Counted from the first letter of the stretch, positions 1 through 9,050 are shown. The stretch is DNA of 64,000 bases from Thiomargarita sp. (GCA_020721005.1 DYNP01000010.1:103712-167711); one strand, 5' to 3'. Program-made: numbers and translations. The notes: generated by a model from the letters alone, not told the origin.

Positions 1-109
1 TGAGAAAGAGGTGATGATGGTGTTGGGCAAGGAGTTTGGCGGTTTCTTGGGCAATGGCTGAGGTGGCGCCAAGAATAAGGGTTTTTTGGGGTTTGGGATA
101 GGAGGTCAT
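1..109 (-). CDS. SDR-family oxidoreductase, DprE2-like (N-terminal fragment, runs off the window)
   Basis: Only the first 36 codons are present. The translation begins MTSYPKPQKTLILGATSAIA and continues with QETAKLLAQ. The GATSAIAxxxA segment matches the nucleotide-binding turn of short-chain dehydrogenases, especially the branch containing DprE2-type 2-ulose reductases. The ATG overlaps the stop codon of the upstream FAD oxidase in an ATGA arrangement, so the two are probably translationally coupled. DprE1/DprE2 pairs epimerise a polyprenyl-phospho-pentose by oxidation then reduction. The substrate in this organism is unknown. The fragment is too short to prove the family, so the call rests on the motif and the neighbour. 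Confidence 0.6.
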   Translation of the reverse strand, partial: MTSYPKPQKTLILGATSAIAQETAKLLAQHHHHLFL

Positions 110-1617
110 TGTGAAATGTCCTGGGCGGTTTTGTCCGAATTTGTTGGAGTGGGCAATGTGGAGTGTGGTTTTGACGGGGATTCTGTTCCCAAATGGGAGG
201 GTGTTGGGGAATGATTGGCTTCTAAGGTGGAAGGTTGTTGGGTGGAAGGGTTTTCTGAAGGAGAAGTGTTGGTTAAGATGGGTTTGGTTGGGGAGGTTTG
301 GGCGGTCACTCGTCTCCAGAAACTGGAGGAGAAGCGGGGGTCGATGTAGTTGGCCAAGGTTTCCCATTGGGGAAAGTAGGTTTGGAAGTGGCGCGGGGAC
401 AGTCGGGCGTCTTTGGCTGGGTAAACTGCGCCTTGGGCTTCTGCGACTTGGTCGTCCAGGTAGTCGAGGAGTTTGAAGGTTTTGGCGCCTTTGATGGGGA
501 AGTCCAGGGCCAAGGTAACGCCGGGGCGAGGAAAAGACAGGAGTCCCGGGGAGGAATGGTCGCCAAAGGTTTTGAGAACGGCTAGGAAAGAGTTGAGACC
601 GGAGTTGGCAATGGTTTGAAAGATGTTTTTGATAATTGAGCGATCATGTGCCGGGACTGTGAGCTGATATTGGAGAAATCCTGTTTTACCATAGAGTTTA
701 TTCCAGTCTTGAATGGAGTCGAGTGGGTAGAAAAAGGGTTGATAGTCTTGGAGAATGGGTAGAGTGGTTTTGGGTTGTTGGCGTTGGTAATACCATTGGT
801 TGAAGGTGCGGACTGTCCAACTGTTGAGGAAAAAGCCGGGGAGGTTGAGGGGAAGTCTAAAGTTACGTGAGGGAACTTTCCAGTGTTTGGGAACTTCTTC
901 TGGTTTGAGGTGATTGCCTCGGAATAGTAGACCGCGTCCTAGGTTGGGACCGTTGGCGCTGCAATCGACCCAAGCGACAGTGTATTCACAGAAATGGTCA
1001 GATTCATTGCTCAGTTCAAAGTAGTTATCCAGGTTGGCAAAGGGGCAAGTTTCGGTGTGTAGGGCTCGATGGTGAATGGGTTTGAGTTGGAGGGTGGCCC
1101 AGGTGATAAGGCCGGTGAGTCCGAGTCCACCGATAGTGGCAGCGTAGTAAGGTTGGTTGTGGTTGGGGGAGCAAAGGAGTCGTTCCCCATTGGATCGCAG
1201 CAGTTCAAATTCGAGAACGTGGTTACCAAAAGTGCCCGCTCGATGGTGATTTTTGCCATGGACGTCGTTGGCAATGGCACCGCCCACAGTGACAAATTGG
1301 GTGCCTGGAGTGACGGGAAGAAACCAGTGTTTAGATACGCAAAAGGCGAGAATTTCGCCGAGAGTGACTCCGGCTTCACAGGTTAAAATGCCGGTTTCTG
1401 AGTCAAATTGGAGGAAGTGATTGAGCGCACGAGTTGGGAACAGAGTACCGCCATTGTTGAGGCAGGAATCACCGTAGCTGCGTCCCATTCCATAAGGAAG
1501 TACCTTTTTAGAGTGATCTTCAGGCAGAGGTAAAGGATCAGTTCGCCAATATAGGGGGGCAATAGTGTGGGTGGCTTTGGGGTAACGTCCCCAGGATTGA
1601 TAGTTGGAATGTGTCAT
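106..1617 (-). CDS. FAD-binding oxidoreductase, DprE1-like, with a Pro/Ser/Thr-rich tail
   Basis: A 503-residue flavoprotein of the VAO/PCMH type. The FAD-binding domain shows YGMGRSYGDSCLN near residue 43, then PVTPGTQFVTVGGAIANDVH near 100-120 followed by GKNHH, and the IGGLGLTG segment near 163. These resemble the FAD contacts of DprE1-type decaprenylphosphoryl-ribose oxidases. Its ATGA overlap with a downstream SDR gene supports an oxidase/reductase epimerase pair. The core ends around residue 437. The last 66 residues are almost entirely Pro, Ser, Thr and Asn, an unusual low-complexity tail for this family. It could also be a more general alditol-oxidase-like protein. The start ATG lies 77 bp from divergent rlmI, so the two promoters share that gap. 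Confidence 0.75.
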   Translation of the reverse strand: MTHSNYQSWGRYPKATHTIAPLYWRTDPLPLPEDHSKKVLPYGMGRSYGDSCLNNGGTLFPTRALNHFLQFDSETGILTCEAGVTLGEILAFCVSKHWFLPVTPGTQFVTVGGAIANDVHGKNHHRAGTFGNHVLEFELLRSNGERLLCSPNHNQPYYAATIGGLGLTGLITWATLQLKPIHHRALHTETCPFANLDNYFELSNESDHFCEYTVAWVDCSANGPNLGRGLLFRGNHLKPEEVPKHWKVPSRNFRLPLNLPGFFLNSWTVRTFNQWYYQRQQPKTTLPILQDYQPFFYPLDSIQDWNKLYGKTGFLQYQLTVPAHDRSIIKNIFQTIANSGLNSFLAVLKTFGDHSSPGLLSFPRPGVTLALDFPIKGAKTFKLLDYLDDQVAEAQGAVYPAKDARLSPRHFQTYFPQWETLANYIDPRFSSSFWRRVTAQTSPTKPILTNTSPSENPSTQQPSTLEANHSPTPSHLGTESPSKPHSTLPTPTNSDKTAQDISQ

Positions 1618-1694
1618 AGAGTGGAAGTTGTCAGGTTTAGGGGGGGTGATTTGTTATAATAGCATTTTGTCGAGTAAAAAGGACAGTTTGTACT

Positions 1695-2891
1695 TTGAAG
1701 AAGTTAGCTGATGTGTATTTGAATGCCCAGGCTGATCGGCGTTTGCGTGCCGGCCATGTTTGGGTGTACAGTAATGAAATTGACGGAACTCGTTCTCCAT
1801 TGCGTAATTTTGAACCCGGGCAGGCGGTCAATATTTGGAGTTATCGCCAAGAGTGTTTGGGGTCAGGGTATATTAATCCTCACAGTTTGATCAGTGTGCG
1901 TAGAATAAGTAAAGAGCCAGATCAGGTGTTGACTGTAGCTTTACTTTTACAGCGTTTGCGATCAGCTTTGACATTGCGGGAGCGTTTATTTAAACAGCCT
2001 TATTATCGTTGGGTATATGGTGAAGCAGATGGATTACCTGGACTGGTGATCGATCGCTTTGGAGAAGTATTGGCAGTGCAACTAACTACGGCAGGTATGG
2101 AGAATTTACGAGCCTTGTTGTTGGAGGCATTGGAACAGATCATGCCAGAGTGTTGTATTGTATTGCGCAATAACAGCAGTATTCGCCAGCTGGAAAATTT
2201 GCCCATGTATACGGAAGTGGCAAGGGGAGTTTTGCCTGCTGAAGTCCTGATTGAGGAAAATGGAGTCCGCTTTTCAGTGGAAGTGTTGACTGGGCAGAAG
2301 ACGGGCTGGTTTTATGATCACCGCTTGAATCGTCAGCGATTTTTGTCATATGTATCTGGTAAAAGAGTATTAGACCTGTTCAGTTATACCGGTGCTTGGG
2401 GGATACAAGCAGCCAAAGGCGGAGCATCCTCAGTATGTTGTGTCGACAGCTCCGTGCCTGCCTTGGAAAAAGTCAGTTATCATGCACAGTTAAATGGAGT
2501 ATCCTCGCAAGTAAACACTTTAAAAGGAGACGCTTTTGAAGTTTTAAAAATGCTCAAGCAGGATAAGCAGGAATTTGAAGTGATTGTACTTGATCCTCCG
2601 GCATTTATCAAACGTAAAAAAGATCAAGGGGCTGGAGAAATTGCCTATAGACGTATAAATCAATTGGCAATGGCTTTGCTCAGTGCCGAGGGAATTTTGA
2701 TATCCGCTTCTTGTTCACTTCCCCTTTCCGCAACCAACTTACTGTCTATTGTCAATGCCGCCAGTTTGGCGACTCACCACAGTTTGCAGGTTGTAGAACA
2801 GGGACATCAAGGACCGGATCATCCGATTCATCCGGCTATTCCGGAAACTGCCTACTTAAAAAGTTTGACTTGTGCAGTTTATCGGCAGTAA
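1695..2891 (+). CDS. rlmI: 23S rRNA (cytosine) methyltransferase RlmI-like
   Basis: A 398-residue SAM-dependent methyltransferase of the RlmI/YccW family, which makes m5C1962 in 23S rRNA of E. coli. An N-terminal PUA-like domain (about 1-75) is followed by a middle domain and a Rossmann methyltransferase. Visible motifs are VLDLFSYTGAWGIQAA (SAM loop), VIVLDPPAFIKRKKD (motif IV) and SASCS (the catalytic cysteine region). The start is TTG, chosen because no in-frame ATG lies near the PUA start and AAAAGGA sits about 11 nt upstream. It is divergent from the DprE1-like gene. Length and motifs fit the family well. Confidence 0.88.
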   Translation: MKKLADVYLNAQADRRLRAGHVWVYSNEIDGTRSPLRNFEPGQAVNIWSYRQECLGSGYINPHSLISVRRISKEPDQVLTVALLLQRLRSALTLRERLFKQPYYRWVYGEADGLPGLVIDRFGEVLAVQLTTAGMENLRALLLEALEQIMPECCIVLRNNSSIRQLENLPMYTEVARGVLPAEVLIEENGVRFSVEVLTGQKTGWFYDHRLNRQRFLSYVSGKRVLDLFSYTGAWGIQAAKGGASSVCCVDSSVPALEKVSYHAQLNGVSSQVNTLKGDAFEVLKMLKQDKQEFEVIVLDPPAFIKRKKDQGAGEIAYRRINQLAMALLSAEGILISASCSLPLSATNLLSIVNAASLATHHSLQVVEQGHQGPDHPIHPAIPETAYLKSLTCAVYRQ

Positions 2892-3040
2892 CGTTGTAGA
2901 AACCCCAAACCCTGTTGATAAAATACAACAATATTGTTATAGTTGAGATTATCGCTCCGAAGCCACCCAGTGGACGCAAATTGACTTCACTTTCTATCTA
3001 CCCATTAAGAGTAATTTATAGTACGACAAGGAGATAAATA

Positions 3041-4111
3041 ATGACATTTCGATTCAAGGCCTTGATAACCACTGCCAGTTTACTTGCATTGGTCAGCGGG
3101 GAAGCTTGGGCCCAAAACAATTGGCTCAAGGGAGTTTCTGTTGATGGCGTTATTAAAATTGCGGGTTCCTACCTCCGTGATTATGATGAAGTAGACAGCT
3201 CAGACATCATCGTACACACAGCCATTTTGGGAATTAATGCTCAACCTGCACCTTGGGTAAAAGGACGCATGTCCTTTAAGTACGAAGAAAATAAAACGGA
3301 TTTGACTGTCGATGACGGATACATCACTTTAGGCGATCATGCCCAAAATCTACCCTTTTATGCCCGATTTGGCTCCATGGTAGTTCCCTTTGGGAAATTC
3401 ACCACCAACATGAATTCCGATTCTCTAACCTTAGTTTTAGGAGAATCTGCTGAAAAGGCAGCGCAATTTGGCTTTAACTTACAAGGCGCTTACGGCTCAA
3501 TCTTTGCCTACAATGGTGCCACCCAAGATGATGGGAATAATACCATTGACCACTATGGGGCCAATCTCGGATTCACCAAAACCATCAACAACCTCAATAT
3601 TGATATCGGCGCCAGTTACCTCTTGGACATTGGTGACACTGGCACCCTCAGCAATGCCTTAGTAGACAGTGGAGTCAATTTTGGAGCAGACTATGATTAT
3701 GTGGCAGGAATTGGCGCCCACTTGGTAGTGACTGCCGGTCCCGTCACTTTTATTGGCGAATATATTGCGGCTTTGGACGAATTTAAACCAGAACAACTCT
3801 CCGTAAGAAGTAGCTCAGGAGCAGACACTCCTGAAGTATTTAATGCCGAACTGGGCGTCACATTTAACGCAGTGGACAAACCCATAACCTTGGCCATTGG
3901 CTACCAACAAACCAGCGATGCTGAAGACTTGACCGAAGCCCGTTTTGGATTCGTACCAGAAACTCGCATGTTGGGAACAATAGGCATGGGAATCTTTGAC
4001 AACACTCGTCCTTCCCTAGAATATGCCCTCAGCGAAGACTATGACGAAGAAAATGGTGGCACCGGTGAAGATGCCCAAAATATCAGTATGGTATTGGCCG
4101 TCACCTTCTAA
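3041..4111 (+). CDS. LbtU-family outer-membrane porin
   Basis: A 356-residue predicted outer-membrane beta barrel. Residues 1-25 form a signal peptide ending in EAWAQ. The mature protein alternates hydrophobic and polar residues as in beta strands and ends in Val-Thr-Phe, the terminal aromatic expected for BAM recognition. Sequence character, including GARFGSMVVPFG-like and LTLVLGESAE stretches, resembles LbtU, the Legionella siderophore porin, and its many uncharacterised relatives. Substrate specificity cannot be read from the sequence. A strong AAGGAG lies 7 nt before the ATG, and the gene stands alone between rlmI and the pseudopilins. Confidence 0.75.
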   Translation: MTFRFKALITTASLLALVSGEAWAQNNWLKGVSVDGVIKIAGSYLRDYDEVDSSDIIVHTAILGINAQPAPWVKGRMSFKYEENKTDLTVDDGYITLGDHAQNLPFYARFGSMVVPFGKFTTNMNSDSLTLVLGESAEKAAQFGFNLQGAYGSIFAYNGATQDDGNNTIDHYGANLGFTKTINNLNIDIGASYLLDIGDTGTLSNALVDSGVNFGADYDYVAGIGAHLVVTAGPVTFIGEYIAALDEFKPEQLSVRSSSGADTPEVFNAELGVTFNAVDKPITLAIGYQQTSDAEDLTEARFGFVPETRMLGTIGMGIFDNTRPSLEYALSEDYDEENGGTGEDAQNISMVLAVTF

Positions 4112-4192
4112 CCCAACCTGATCGATCCAAACTGACTGGTCTCACAAACCAGTCAGATTCTCCCCACTCACCTCTCCAACTCACCTCCCTAT

Positions 4193-4627
4193 ATGCACCA
4201 TTCTCAACACACCGGCTTTACCCTCCTAGAAATGCTTGTTGTCTTGGTTATCATCGGTCTCCTGGCTGGACTGGTCGGTCCCCAAATCTTTGGCACTGCC
4301 GACAAAGCCAAAGTTCAAACTGCTGAAACCCAAATTAAAATGCTCAAAAATGCCATCGGCACCTTCTATCTCGACATTGGACGTTATCCCACTACAGAAG
4401 AGGGACTTGCCAGTCTCAACGCTTCTCCAGCCGATGAAAAAATCAAAGCCTTTTGGAAAGGTCCCTACCTGGCTGAAAACCTACCCCTTGACCCTTGGCA
4501 ACGTCCCTACCAATACCAACGCCTGGACCAACCCACTCAACCCTTTGCCCTCTATTCCCTTGGGGCTGATGGCCAAATCGGGGGCACTGATTACAACGCT
4601 GACCTTGGATACCTGCCGCTCAAATAA
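4193..4627 (+). CDS. gspG: Type II secretion major pseudopilin GspG
   Basis: A 144-residue type IV pilin-like protein. A short leader ends in Gly before FTLLEMLVVLVIIGLLAGL, the prepilin peptidase site with Glu at position +5, and the hydrophobic helix follows. The C-terminal half has the GspG signature: GRYPTTEEGLASL, PLDPWQRPYQYQ and YSLGADGQIGGTDYNAD, the last supplying the calcium-site aspartates. GspG polymerises into the periplasmic pseudopilus that pushes substrates through the secretin. It heads a three-gene run with gspH-like and gspI-like pseudopilins (2-bp gap, then an 8-bp overlap). Confidence 0.93.
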   Translation: MHHSQHTGFTLLEMLVVLVIIGLLAGLVGPQIFGTADKAKVQTAETQIKMLKNAIGTFYLDIGRYPTTEEGLASLNASPADEKIKAFWKGPYLAENLPLDPWQRPYQYQRLDQPTQPFALYSLGADGQIGGTDYNADLGYLPLK

Positions 4628-4629
4628 CC

Positions 4630-5100
4630 ATGCGTGGCTACACCCTGCTCGAAATGCTGGTCGTCATGCTCATCTTTGGCCTACTCACTGCTCTCGTCAC
4701 TCCCCAGCTAACCCGACTCTATGAACGAGTCCAGATCAGCTATGAACGCCAAGAAGTCCTGGAACGCATCAATGGTCTCACTTTCCTAGCCTTTCAACAA
4801 GGCGCCGATTCCCTGCTGATCAAATATCCCGTCGACGAAGAATCTGGACAATCCACTGACCCCAAAGCCTCCGATCCAAACTCATCCGATCCCAAATCAC
4901 CGGTCCTGAACGAATTATTAAAACCCATTCCCTTGGAACTGCCTGCAGGTTGGACTCTCCAAACCGAACACCCCATTCACTTCTTGGCACATGGAGTTTG
5001 TCAAGGCGGCACCCTGCACCTCCAACATCCCCAGCACCCCTTGATTACCCTAGAACTCATGCCCCCTTTCTGTCAGGCTCATTGGCAACCTCATGAATAA
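4630..5100 (+). CDS. gspH: Type II secretion minor pseudopilin, GspH-like
   Basis: A 156-residue pseudopilin with a leader of only three residues, then YTLLEMLVVMLIFGLLTALV, which keeps Glu+5 and the hydrophobic helix. The globular part is divergent and carries an Asp/Ser/Lys/Pro-rich insertion around residues 75-95. A cysteine pair near the C-terminus (GVCQGG and PPFCQ) could form a disulfide. The H assignment follows gene order (after gspG, before a GspI-like gene) more than sequence. Its last 8 bases overlap the next gene, showing a tight operon. Confidence 0.7.
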   Translation: MRGYTLLEMLVVMLIFGLLTALVTPQLTRLYERVQISYERQEVLERINGLTFLAFQQGADSLLIKYPVDEESGQSTDPKASDPNSSDPKSPVLNELLKPIPLELPAGWTLQTEHPIHFLAHGVCQGGTLHLQHPQHPLITLELMPPFCQAHWQPHE

Positions 5101-5518
5101 ATCCACTGGATTTACCCTACTTGAAGCCATCGTCGCCCTCGTATTATTCAGCAGCACCGCCATGGTACTTCTCGACTGGTTAAACACCAACCTCATCACT
5201 TTAAAACGCATACAGGAACAGCACTATCGCCGAGAAGCCACTCGCACTGCCCTAACTTTCATGGAAAACATCAATCCCACTGCCCAACCCAAAGGCACTG
5301 CCACCCTTGACACCTATCACATTGAATGGCAAGCGGAACTTTTAAAAGAACCTCGTCCAGGCAGAAATACCGTGGGCAATTTCAGTGTATTTGAGATCAG
5401 TCTCTATGACAACCACATCACCGTTAAAACCCCAGAGCATAACCTGCTTGCCCAATTCACCCTGCGACAAACTGGCTTCAAAATCATTCATCAATTAAAT
5501 GACGATGACGACTTCTAA
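5093..5518 (+). CDS. gspI: Type II secretion minor pseudopilin, GspI-like
   Basis: A 141-residue prepilin-like protein beginning MNKSTGFTLLEAIVALVLFS, with the Gly/Phe cleavage site and Glu+5. The QHYRREATRTALTFMENINP stretch fits the GspI helix that contacts GspJ and GspK. It overlaps the upstream gene by 8 bp. No gspJ or gspK follows; the next gene is gltX, 38 bp away. So the pseudopilin tip complex is incomplete here or encoded elsewhere. The C-terminus ends in an acidic DDDDF. Confidence 0.72.
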   Translation: MNKSTGFTLLEAIVALVLFSSTAMVLLDWLNTNLITLKRIQEQHYRREATRTALTFMENINPTAQPKGTATLDTYHIEWQAELLKEPRPGRNTVGNFSVFEISLYDNHITVKTPEHNLLAQFTLRQTGFKIIHQLNDDDDF

Positions 5519-5556
5519 CCCCTATCATTCTCCCAACTTCCCCCTAAAATAATACC

Positions 5557-6954
5557 ATGACCGTACGCACTCGTTTTGCCCCCAGTCCCACTGGTTACCT
5601 ACACATCGGTGGCGTCCGCACCGCCCTATTCTCCTGGCTCTATGCCCGCAAACATCACGGCCAATTCATTCTGCGCATTGAAGATACCGACCGGGAACGT
5701 TCCACAGAAGCCTCAGTCGATGCCATTCTCCAAGGACTTGACTGGCTGGGACTGCATGCCGATGAAGGACCTTTTTACCAAACCCACCGTTTTGACCATT
5801 ACAAGACAGTCACCCAACAACTCCTTGATGCCGGACATGCCTACCACTGCTATTGCAGCAAGGAACGATTGGAGAATTTACGCAATCAACAACTGGCCAC
5901 CCAACAAAAACCCCGTTATGACGGGCATTGTCGGCACCTAAAACATCCCCCAGCCACAGACATTCCCCCGGTGGTGCGCTTCAAAAATCCACAAGCGGGA
6001 GAAGTGGTGGTGCGAGACCTCGTAAAAGGTCCCGTTATTTTCAACAATCAAGAACTTGATGACCTTATCATTGCCCGTTCCGATGGCACCCCCACTTACA
6101 ATTTTACCGTGGTGGTCGACGACTGGGAAATGCGCATCACCCATGTGATTCGCGGAGATGACCATCTCAACAATACTCCTAGACAAATCAACATCTTACA
6201 AGCCTTGGGCGCTCAATTGCCCGAATATGCCCATGTGCCCATGATTTTGGGCAGCGATGGCCAACGTCTTTCCAAACGCCATGGGGCAGTCAGCGTGCTC
6301 AACTATCAAGAAGCCGGTTATCTGCCCATTGCCTTACTCAATTACCTAATCCGATTGGGATGGTCTCATGGCGACCAGGAAATTTTCTCCCTTTCTGAAA
6401 TGATTGAGCTATTCGATATCAAAGATGTCAATAAAGCCCCTTCAACTTTTAACCCGGAAAAGCTAACTTGGCTAAATCAACATTATCTAAAAAACACCGA
6501 TCCTGTTGAAGTGGCTCAACATTTACGCTGGCACTGTGAACAATTGTCCCTCGATCTTAGCCAAGGTCCCAGTTTACCTGAATTGGTCAAGGCTCAAGCG
6601 GAACGAGCCAAAACTCTGCGAGAAATGGCACTCAACAGTCGTTACTTTTTCATTGAAGAAGTGGAATTTGACCCCTCAGCTGTCCAAAAACACCTCACCC
6701 CCGAAATCTTACCCCTGTTAACCGAATTAAGTAACCAATTCGCACAATTGATCCCATGGCAACCCACCAATATTCATGATTTAATCCACAAATTTGCCAC
6801 AGATCAACAAGTTAAATTGGGAAAAATTGCCCAACCGTTGCGAGTGGCTATTACCGGCTCTACAGTCTCTCCTCCCATCGATGTTACCCTTCATCTAATT
6901 GGAAGAGAACGAGCTGTGCGACGAATACAAAAAGCGGTCTCATTGATTTCCTAG
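5557..6954 (+). CDS. gltX: Glutamyl-tRNA synthetase
   Basis: A 465-residue class I synthetase that charges tRNA-Glu. The HIGH-type motif is HIGG at 16-19 and the KMSKS-type motif is RLSKRHG at about 237-243. Zinc ligands are Cys98, Cys100, Cys125 and His127, the same numbering as E. coli GltX. The length is typical. Since gatCAB is also in this window, tRNA-Gln could be made by mischarging and amidation, but GltX alone does not show whether this enzyme is non-discriminating. It follows the pseudopilin genes closely and may be co-transcribed with them. Confidence 0.96.
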   Translation: MTVRTRFAPSPTGYLHIGGVRTALFSWLYARKHHGQFILRIEDTDRERSTEASVDAILQGLDWLGLHADEGPFYQTHRFDHYKTVTQQLLDAGHAYHCYCSKERLENLRNQQLATQQKPRYDGHCRHLKHPPATDIPPVVRFKNPQAGEVVVRDLVKGPVIFNNQELDDLIIARSDGTPTYNFTVVVDDWEMRITHVIRGDDHLNNTPRQINILQALGAQLPEYAHVPMILGSDGQRLSKRHGAVSVLNYQEAGYLPIALLNYLIRLGWSHGDQEIFSLSEMIELFDIKDVNKAPSTFNPEKLTWLNQHYLKNTDPVEVAQHLRWHCEQLSLDLSQGPSLPELVKAQAERAKTLREMALNSRYFFIEEVEFDPSAVQKHLTPEILPLLTELSNQFAQLIPWQPTNIHDLIHKFATDQQVKLGKIAQPLRVAITGSTVSPPIDVTLHLIGRERAVRRIQKAVSLIS

Positions 6955-6974
6955 AGGAAGCAAGCCAGTTTCCT

Positions 6975-6999
6975 CATTCCCATCCTAATTGTGGGAATG
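6975..6999 (+). terminator. Hairpin after gltX
   Basis: An 8-bp perfect stem, CATTCCCA with TGGGAATG, and a 9-nt loop, starting 21 bp after the gltX stop. There is no clean T-run after it, so as an intrinsic terminator it is weak; it may instead be a decayed repeat hairpin. Confidence 0.3.
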
Positions 7000-7078
7000 T
7001 AGACCGTAATATTTTGCATCACGGCTAAAAGGAAAACCGTTACTTTTCTTTGAAAATCAACCCAGTATCTGCAAAATT

Positions 7079-8323
7079 ATGAAAAAATTTCTCATCTCAT
7101 TGTTGATCTTGATTGTCTCTGGACTTGGGATCTTTGTCCTTCTCACAACCAAGTCAACTCCACCTCCCATACAGGTACAAGAACACACTTGGCGAGTCGA
7201 GGCATTGGCAACTAAGTACCAAACTCTTTCCCCAACCGTAACTTTGTATGGACGCGTGGAATCCCCACGAACCACGGTGCTTCGAGCTCCTCCACAGTCC
7301 ACTCAAGCAGAAATTGTAGCCCTCAAAGTGTTGGAAGGTGATGAGGTAAAACAAGGAGATCTATTGATCGAATTGGATGATCAAGACAGTCAATTGGGTC
7401 TTCAACAACGCGAAGCTGATCGTATGGACACTGAGGCTCAAATTGCCTTGGAGCAACAACAGCAGTCCCATAATCTGACTGCATTGGTTCATGAAGAGGC
7501 CCTGTTGGCTTTGGCTCAGAAAGCCTTGACCCGAGTGAATACCCTTAAAAAACAAAATGTTAGCTCAGATTCTGTGGTAGAAGAGGCGCAACGGGCACTG
7601 GAACAACAGCAGTTGACTATCAGTAATAGGCGCACTTTAATCGCAGGTCATCCTCATCGTTTGGCTCAGTTACAGGCACGCTTAGCGCGGCAAAAAGCTT
7701 TGCAGCAACTCAGTGCCTTGGAAATTCAAAGAAGTCGGGTGCTGGCCCCTTTTTCGGGCATGATCGCCAAAGTTTCCGTTTCAGTTGGGGACCGGGTGCG
7801 GACTGGAGATGCTTTACTGACTTTGTATGACAACAGTGCTTTAGAAGTGCGGGCACAAATTCCCAATCGTTATCAGGATTTGATGTTATCCTCTTTGGCC
7901 AAACGACAATTTCTGGTGGCTCAAACTCTTGTTGGCGACAAAATTTTGCGTTTTCAATTGGATCGCTTGTCGGGTCAAATTGATGACAACAGCGGTGGAA
8001 TCAATGGATTATTTCAAGTTCGAGAAGGTCTGGACCGATTGCGTTTGGGACAGTTTGTGACTTTTCATCTGCAATTACCTCCTCAGCCCAATGTGGTCGC
8101 TTTGCCTTTTGAAGCAATTTATGGAGGGAATCGCATTTACAAATTGCATGAGGAGCGCATGAAGGCCGTGCTCATTGAACATCTGGGTGAACGAGTTACG
8201 TCAGAGGGTCAATCTTGGCTATTGGTGAACAGTCGAGACTTAAAAGAGGGAGATTGGGTAATTACCACTCAATTACCCAATGCCATGGAAGGATTGAAGG
8301 TGCAAGTTGTGCACAGTAAATAA
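7079..8323 (+). CDS. Efflux periplasmic adaptor (membrane fusion protein, HlyD/RND type)
   Basis: A 414-residue membrane-fusion protein. An N-terminal membrane anchor or signal (about 4-25) is followed by the first half of a biotinyl-lipoyl domain (VLEGDEVKQGDLLIELDD). A long Gln/Ala/Leu-rich helical hairpin (about 115-215) comes next, then the second lipoyl half (VLAPFSGMIAKVSVSVGDRV) and a beta-barrel plus membrane-proximal region. Such proteins bridge an inner-membrane pump to an outer-membrane channel. No RND or ABC pump gene follows; ribE is next. The pump must lie elsewhere, or this is an orphan adaptor. Confidence 0.82.
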   Translation: MKKFLISLLILIVSGLGIFVLLTTKSTPPPIQVQEHTWRVEALATKYQTLSPTVTLYGRVESPRTTVLRAPPQSTQAEIVALKVLEGDEVKQGDLLIELDDQDSQLGLQQREADRMDTEAQIALEQQQQSHNLTALVHEEALLALAQKALTRVNTLKKQNVSSDSVVEEAQRALEQQQLTISNRRTLIAGHPHRLAQLQARLARQKALQQLSALEIQRSRVLAPFSGMIAKVSVSVGDRVRTGDALLTLYDNSALEVRAQIPNRYQDLMLSSLAKRQFLVAQTLVGDKILRFQLDRLSGQIDDNSGGINGLFQVREGLDRLRLGQFVTFHLQLPPQPNVVALPFEAIYGGNRIYKLHEERMKAVLIEHLGERVTSEGQSWLLVNSRDLKEGDWVITTQLPNAMEGLKVQVVHSK

Positions 8324-8387
8324 GGATGGTAGATAGGTTAAATATTGAGATAAGTCATTGATAATGATTTAACTTGGAGAGGGCGAA

Positions 8388-9050
8388 ATGTTTACTGGAA
8401 TTATTCAAGCCAAAGGTCAATTGAAACAAAAAGTGAGTAAGGGCATTGATGCCAAACTGATCATTGAGGCGTCGGATTTGGAATGGAGCACAGTGCAGAT
8501 TGGAGACAGCATTGCAGTTAATGGGGTATGTTTGACTGTAGAAAGTTTATTAAATCAAGGATTCAGTGCTGATGTTTCAGAGGAAACTTTGAGTTGCAGC
8601 ACCTTGGGCATGCTCAAACTCAAGGCAACTGTGAATTTAGAAAAGGCATTGACTTTACAAACTCATCTTGGAGGTCATCTGGTCAGTGGGCATGTGGACG
8701 GTATTGGGCAGGTTGTGAACACTAAAACTGTGGGGCGTTCTCTGCAAGTCAGTGTGCAAGTGCCTGTGGGACTGGCCAAATATATTGCTGCCAAGGGCTC
8801 AATTGCCATTGATGGAGTCAGTTTAACAGTGAATACAGTACAGTCCACTGTATTTACCGTGAATTTGGTCCCTCATACTTTGGCAATGACTACATTGTAT
8901 AAAATACAGGTGGGACAGCAGGTTAACTTGGAAGTGGATATGATTGCCCGTTATTTAGAGCGATTGTTGCTCAGTCAAGTTGAGGAGTCTCGAGAACCAA
9001 TGGGGACTGGATTGAGCCAAGCTTTTTTACAGTCCCATGGATTTGGATAA
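8388..9050 (+). CDS. ribE: Riboflavin synthase, alpha subunit
   Basis: A 220-residue riboflavin synthase that dismutates two 6,7-dimethyl-8-ribityllumazine molecules. It starts with the family signature MFTGIIQAKG. Two lumazine-binding repeats are visible: GDSIAVNGVCLTVE with the HLGGHLVSGHVDGIG junction, then KGSIAIDGVSLTVN. A C-terminal extension of about 20 residues is slightly longer than usual. GGAGAGGG lies just upstream of the ATG. No other rib gene is adjacent, and the 64-bp upstream gap is too short for an FMN riboswitch. Confidence 0.95.
   Translation: MFTGIIQAKGQLKQKVSKGIDAKLIIEASDLEWSTVQIGDSIAVNGVCLTVESLLNQGFSADVSEETLSCSTLGMLKLKATVNLEKALTLQTHLGGHLVSGHVDGIGQVVNTKTVGRSLQVSVQVPVGLAKYIAAKGSIAIDGVSLTVNTVQSTVFTVNLVPHTLAMTTLYKIQVGQQVNLEVDMIARYLERLLLSQVEESREPMGTGLSQAFLQSHGFG

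Noticed and set aside
111..476. Plus-strand ORFs across the DprE1-like gene (111-476, 298-585, 1069-1386)
   Set aside because: They are antisense shadows of a well-supported gene, with no motifs or ribosome sites.
8324..8387. FMN riboswitch ahead of ribE
   Set aside because: Only 64 bp separate the genes, and no RFN-type conserved boxes are visible.
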